Part shown: one piece after another, positions 6,619 through 7,929 of the stretch
Layout: each line of letters starts with the position of its first letter
How positions within the stretch are numbered: position 1 is the first letter of the stretch
Assembly: GCA_028682925.1 (NCBI GenBank)
Contig: JAJRAG010000210.1
Location: forward strand, 1 to 7,929
Source of the DNA: Methanomassiliicoccales archaeon
GTDB taxonomy: Archaea > Thermoplasmatota > Thermoplasmata > Methanomassiliicoccales > JACIVX01
Length of the DNA: 7,929 nucleotides
Direction: 5' to 3'
The notes under the pieces: generated by a model
Told to the model about the DNA's origin: nothing
Database searches by the model: none
The model's input: only the letters and a program-made list of their open reading frames with translations
Position numbers and translations under genes: made by a program

Positions 6619-7272
6619 ATGAGAAAGTTATTTAGTCCGGACAAAGCTTTTTGCCTCGTGGAAATCGTCAGGAGAGGTGCTGAGGCGGAGATAAGAATCG
6701 GTACTTGGATGGGACGAAGAGTAATAGTGAAAAGCAGGGTACCAAAGAGATACAGACACGCGCAGCTCGACCTGACCTTGAGGACTTCAAGGACCAAGAA
6801 CGAAGCCCGCCTAATCCAGGATGCCAGGCGCTGTGGTGTACCCACTCCGATTATCTATGACATTGACCTGGAGAAAGCTGAGATCGTCATGGAAGAGATA
6901 CGAGGGGAAAGAGTGAAGGATGTCCTCGCATTGAACAGCCCCACCTCGATCGAGGCCATTTGCAGAGAGATTGGAAGGCTGACCGCGATGCTCCACAGAA
7001 ACGGAATCGTCCATGGTGATCTTACCACTTCTAACATGATAATCCGCGACGGCAGTATCTGGCTCATTGATCTATCCCTTGGGGGAAGGAACGCAGAAAT
7101 CGAGGAGATGGGCGTTGATCTGCACCTTATAAAAGAGGCTTTCCTGTCTGCGCATTCGGAGATCTTCGACTCTTTCCAAACCGTTCTCGATTCTTACAGG
7201 ATGCATTTCGACAAGGCAGATGAGGTGTTGAAGAGAGTTGAAGACATAGAGGGCAGGGGGAGATACACATGA
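6619..7272 (+). CDS. bud32: KEOPS complex kinase/ATPase Bud32
   Basis: Bud32 is the small atypical kinase of KEOPS, which with Kae1 and Cgi121 makes the t6A modification at A37 of ANN-decoding tRNAs. The reading shows the Bud32 signature GAEA (20-23), the ATP-binding Lys K38, PKRYRHAQLDLTLR (42-55), NEARL with E62, GVPTP (73-77), the catalytic loop VHGDLTTSN (131-139) and the metal-binding D151. The usual IDFGLG is IDLSLG here, so the DFG motif reads DLS; the Asp is kept. The protein is free-standing, unlike the Kae1-Bud32 fusions of several euryarchaea, and kae1 is not in the window. Length is 217 residues from the ATG at 6619. The family normally starts only a few residues before GAEA, so the GTG at 6658 (204 residues) is a serious alternative. 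No SD precedes either start. The stop overlaps the next gene's ATG by four bases; bud32 and HAM1-type genes are often neighbours in archaea, from memory. Confidence 0.93.
   Translation: MRKLFSPDKAFCLVEIVRRGAEAEIRIGTWMGRRVIVKSRVPKRYRHAQLDLTLRTSRTKNEARLIQDARRCGVPTPIIYDIDLEKAEIVMEEIRGERVKDVLALNSPTSIEAICREIGRLTAMLHRNGIVHGDLTTSNMIIRDGSIWLIDLSLGGRNAEIEEMGVDLHLIKEAFLSAHSEIFDSFQTVLDSYRMHFDKADEVLKRVEDIEGRGRYT
6628..6635 (+). promoter_or_regulatory. Candidate TATA element for a leaderless bud32 transcript
   Basis: TTATTTAG, preceded by the purine-rich GAGAAAG, is the only AT-rich box between the helicase stop and the conserved part of bud32. A start about 26 bases from its centre falls at about 6657-6658, exactly on an in-frame GTG at 6658. 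If used, the ATG at 6619 would lie upstream of the transcript. The call rests on eye inspection alone. The perfect palindrome GTCCGGAC (6635-6642) abuts the element. Confidence 0.3.
7256..7264 (+). promoter_or_regulatory. Shine-Dalgarno site of the rdgB gene, within the bud32 end
   Basis: GGGGGAGAT sits inside the last codons of bud32, with its GGAG core six bases before the ATG at 7269. Together with the ATGA overlap it supports this start and coupled translation. Confidence 0.6.
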
Positions 7273-7841
7273 TTAGTCTCTCGCTCATGACCTCCAATCC
7301 TGGCAAGCTGAGAGAGTTCAGACACGAGCTCTCCAGTCTGGGAATTGAGGTGACCAAGTCCAGCGAGGACTGTGAGGAAATCCAGGCGGAGACTCTCGAG
7401 GAAGTCGTACGATACTGCTTAAAGGATCTCAAGAGAAGGAAGATTAGGGACGTCATGATTGACGACTCCGGACTTTTTATCGATTCGCTTGGAGGATTTC
7501 CCGGGGTCTATTCCTCGTATGCCTTCAAGACTCTGGGATGCAAGGGCATTCTGAAGCTCATGGACAGACTCGATGACCGCAAAGCTCATTTCAGCTGCTG
7601 CATCGGCTGCCTACTCAGGGGCGGAAAGGAAATCATTGTGACGGAAGGGGTGAAAGGAAGAATAAGCGCCGAAGAAAGGGGAAGTCAAGGATTCGGCTTC
7701 GATCCGATATTCGTACCAGATGGCGAGTCACGGACGTTCGCCGAAATCGGAATAGAAGAGAAGAACCCGATATCGCACCGCGGAAGGGCGATAAGGGCCT
7801 TTGCGATAACACTCACCGGGAAGGTGGAGAGAACCAAATGA
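7269..7841 (+). CDS. rdgB: XTP/dITP (non-canonical purine NTP) pyrophosphatase, RdgB/HAM1 family
   Basis: The enzyme hydrolyses dITP, ITP and XTP to the monophosphate and pyrophosphate, keeping deaminated purines out of DNA and RNA. The 190-residue length is typical. Visible motifs are TSNPGKLREF (8-17), with the NTP-binding Asn and Lys, the EIQAETLEE segment (37-45), IDDSGLFID (64-72) with the catalytic Asp pair, GGFPGVYSS (75-83), QGFGFDPIF (140-148) and NPISHRGRA (156-164), which contacts the base. The start is sound: ATGA overlaps the Bud32 stop, and a GGGGGAGAT purine run (7256-7264) lies just upstream. The far end again overlaps the next gene by ATGA, so the three genes are likely one translation-coupled unit. 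Four Cys in positions 90-114 (including CC at 110-111) are more than I would expect, but no metal site is implied. Confidence 0.94.
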   Translation: MISLSLMTSNPGKLREFRHELSSLGIEVTKSSEDCEEIQAETLEEVVRYCLKDLKRRKIRDVMIDDSGLFIDSLGGFPGVYSSYAFKTLGCKGILKLMDRLDDRKAHFSCCIGCLLRGGKEIIVTEGVKGRISAEERGSQGFGFDPIFVPDGESRTFAEIGIEEKNPISHRGRAIRAFAITLTGKVERTK

Positions 7842-7929
7842 AACTCAAGGGGAGAAGAATCCTCATCACGGGATGCGGAGGATTCATTGGCAGTCACTTG
7901 ACGGATAGACTATTGGCTTGCGACAATGT
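7838..7929 (+). CDS. NAD-dependent epimerase/dehydratase (extended SDR), N-terminal fragment
   Basis: Only the first 30 codons lie in the window; the gene runs off the 3' end. They read as a beta strand RRILIT followed by the dinucleotide-binding loop GCGGFIG (12-18) and SHLTDRLL. This is the classic TGxxGFIGSHL start of extended short-chain dehydrogenases such as UDP-glucose 4-epimerase or dTDP-glucose dehydratase. The ATG overlaps the rdgB stop by four bases, and GGTGGAG at 7823-7829 is a good SD eight bases upstream, so this start is well supported. The substrate cannot be told from this fragment. A nucleotide-sugar enzyme is most likely, but other extended SDRs begin the same way. Confidence 0.85.
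   Translation, partial: MKLKGRRILITGCGGFIGSHLTDRLLACDN

Noticed and set aside
1..7929. CRISPR array, insertion sequence, attachment site or defence island
   Set aside because: No spaced direct repeats, transposase or integrase reading, or tRNA end was seen. All genes read as chromosomal archaeal functions with similar composition.

Overview
The window looks like a piece of a euryarchaeal chromosome, most probably from the Thermoplasmatota or a relative. It carries RadB (the euryarchaeal RadA paralogue), type 2 isopentenyl-diphosphate isomerase next to an archaeal-type geranylgeranyl diphosphate synthase, an XPD-type iron-sulfur helicase and the KEOPS kinase Bud32. Intergenic gaps are short, GTG and TTG are plausible start codons, and promoter-like signals are AT-rich TATA elements rather than bacterial -35/-10 boxes. 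The phylum is inferred from gene content only. No rRNA, tRNA, CRISPR array, insertion sequence or phage gene was seen, and no gene-free stretch exceeds about 105 bases.

Layout. (1) Bases 1-1652, plus strand: the 3' part of the type 2 IPP isomerase gene (fni), then the GGPP synthase gene 21 bases later. Together they make the C5 isomers and the C20 prenyl chain used for archaeal ether lipids. (2) Bases 1664-4660, minus strand and convergent with block 1: in transcription order an MFS carrier of the anion:cation symporter type, an AIM24/TIGR00266-family protein, a very hydrophobic protein of about 89 residues, and RadB. The last three are packed with gaps of 1 to 4 bases, so they are probably co-transcribed. 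(3) Bases 4661-4759: a divergent promoter region with one nearly symmetric TATA element that could serve both directions. (4) Bases 4766-7929, plus strand: the XPD-like helicase, then Bud32, an RdgB/HAM1-type XTP/dITP pyrophosphatase and the start of a Rossmann-fold NAD-dependent epimerase/dehydratase. The last three are chained by two ATGA start/stop overlaps.

How the genes fit together: this is mostly conserved housekeeping (lipid precursor synthesis, DNA repair, t6A tRNA modification, nucleotide-pool sanitation), and I see no clear novel multi-gene system. The points most worth a second look are the MFS carrier, whose two residues matching the proton-coupling acids of DgoT are Ala and Gln; the AIM24-membrane protein-RadB cassette; the shared divergent promoter; and Bud32, which has an altered DFG motif and a possible leaderless GTG start.
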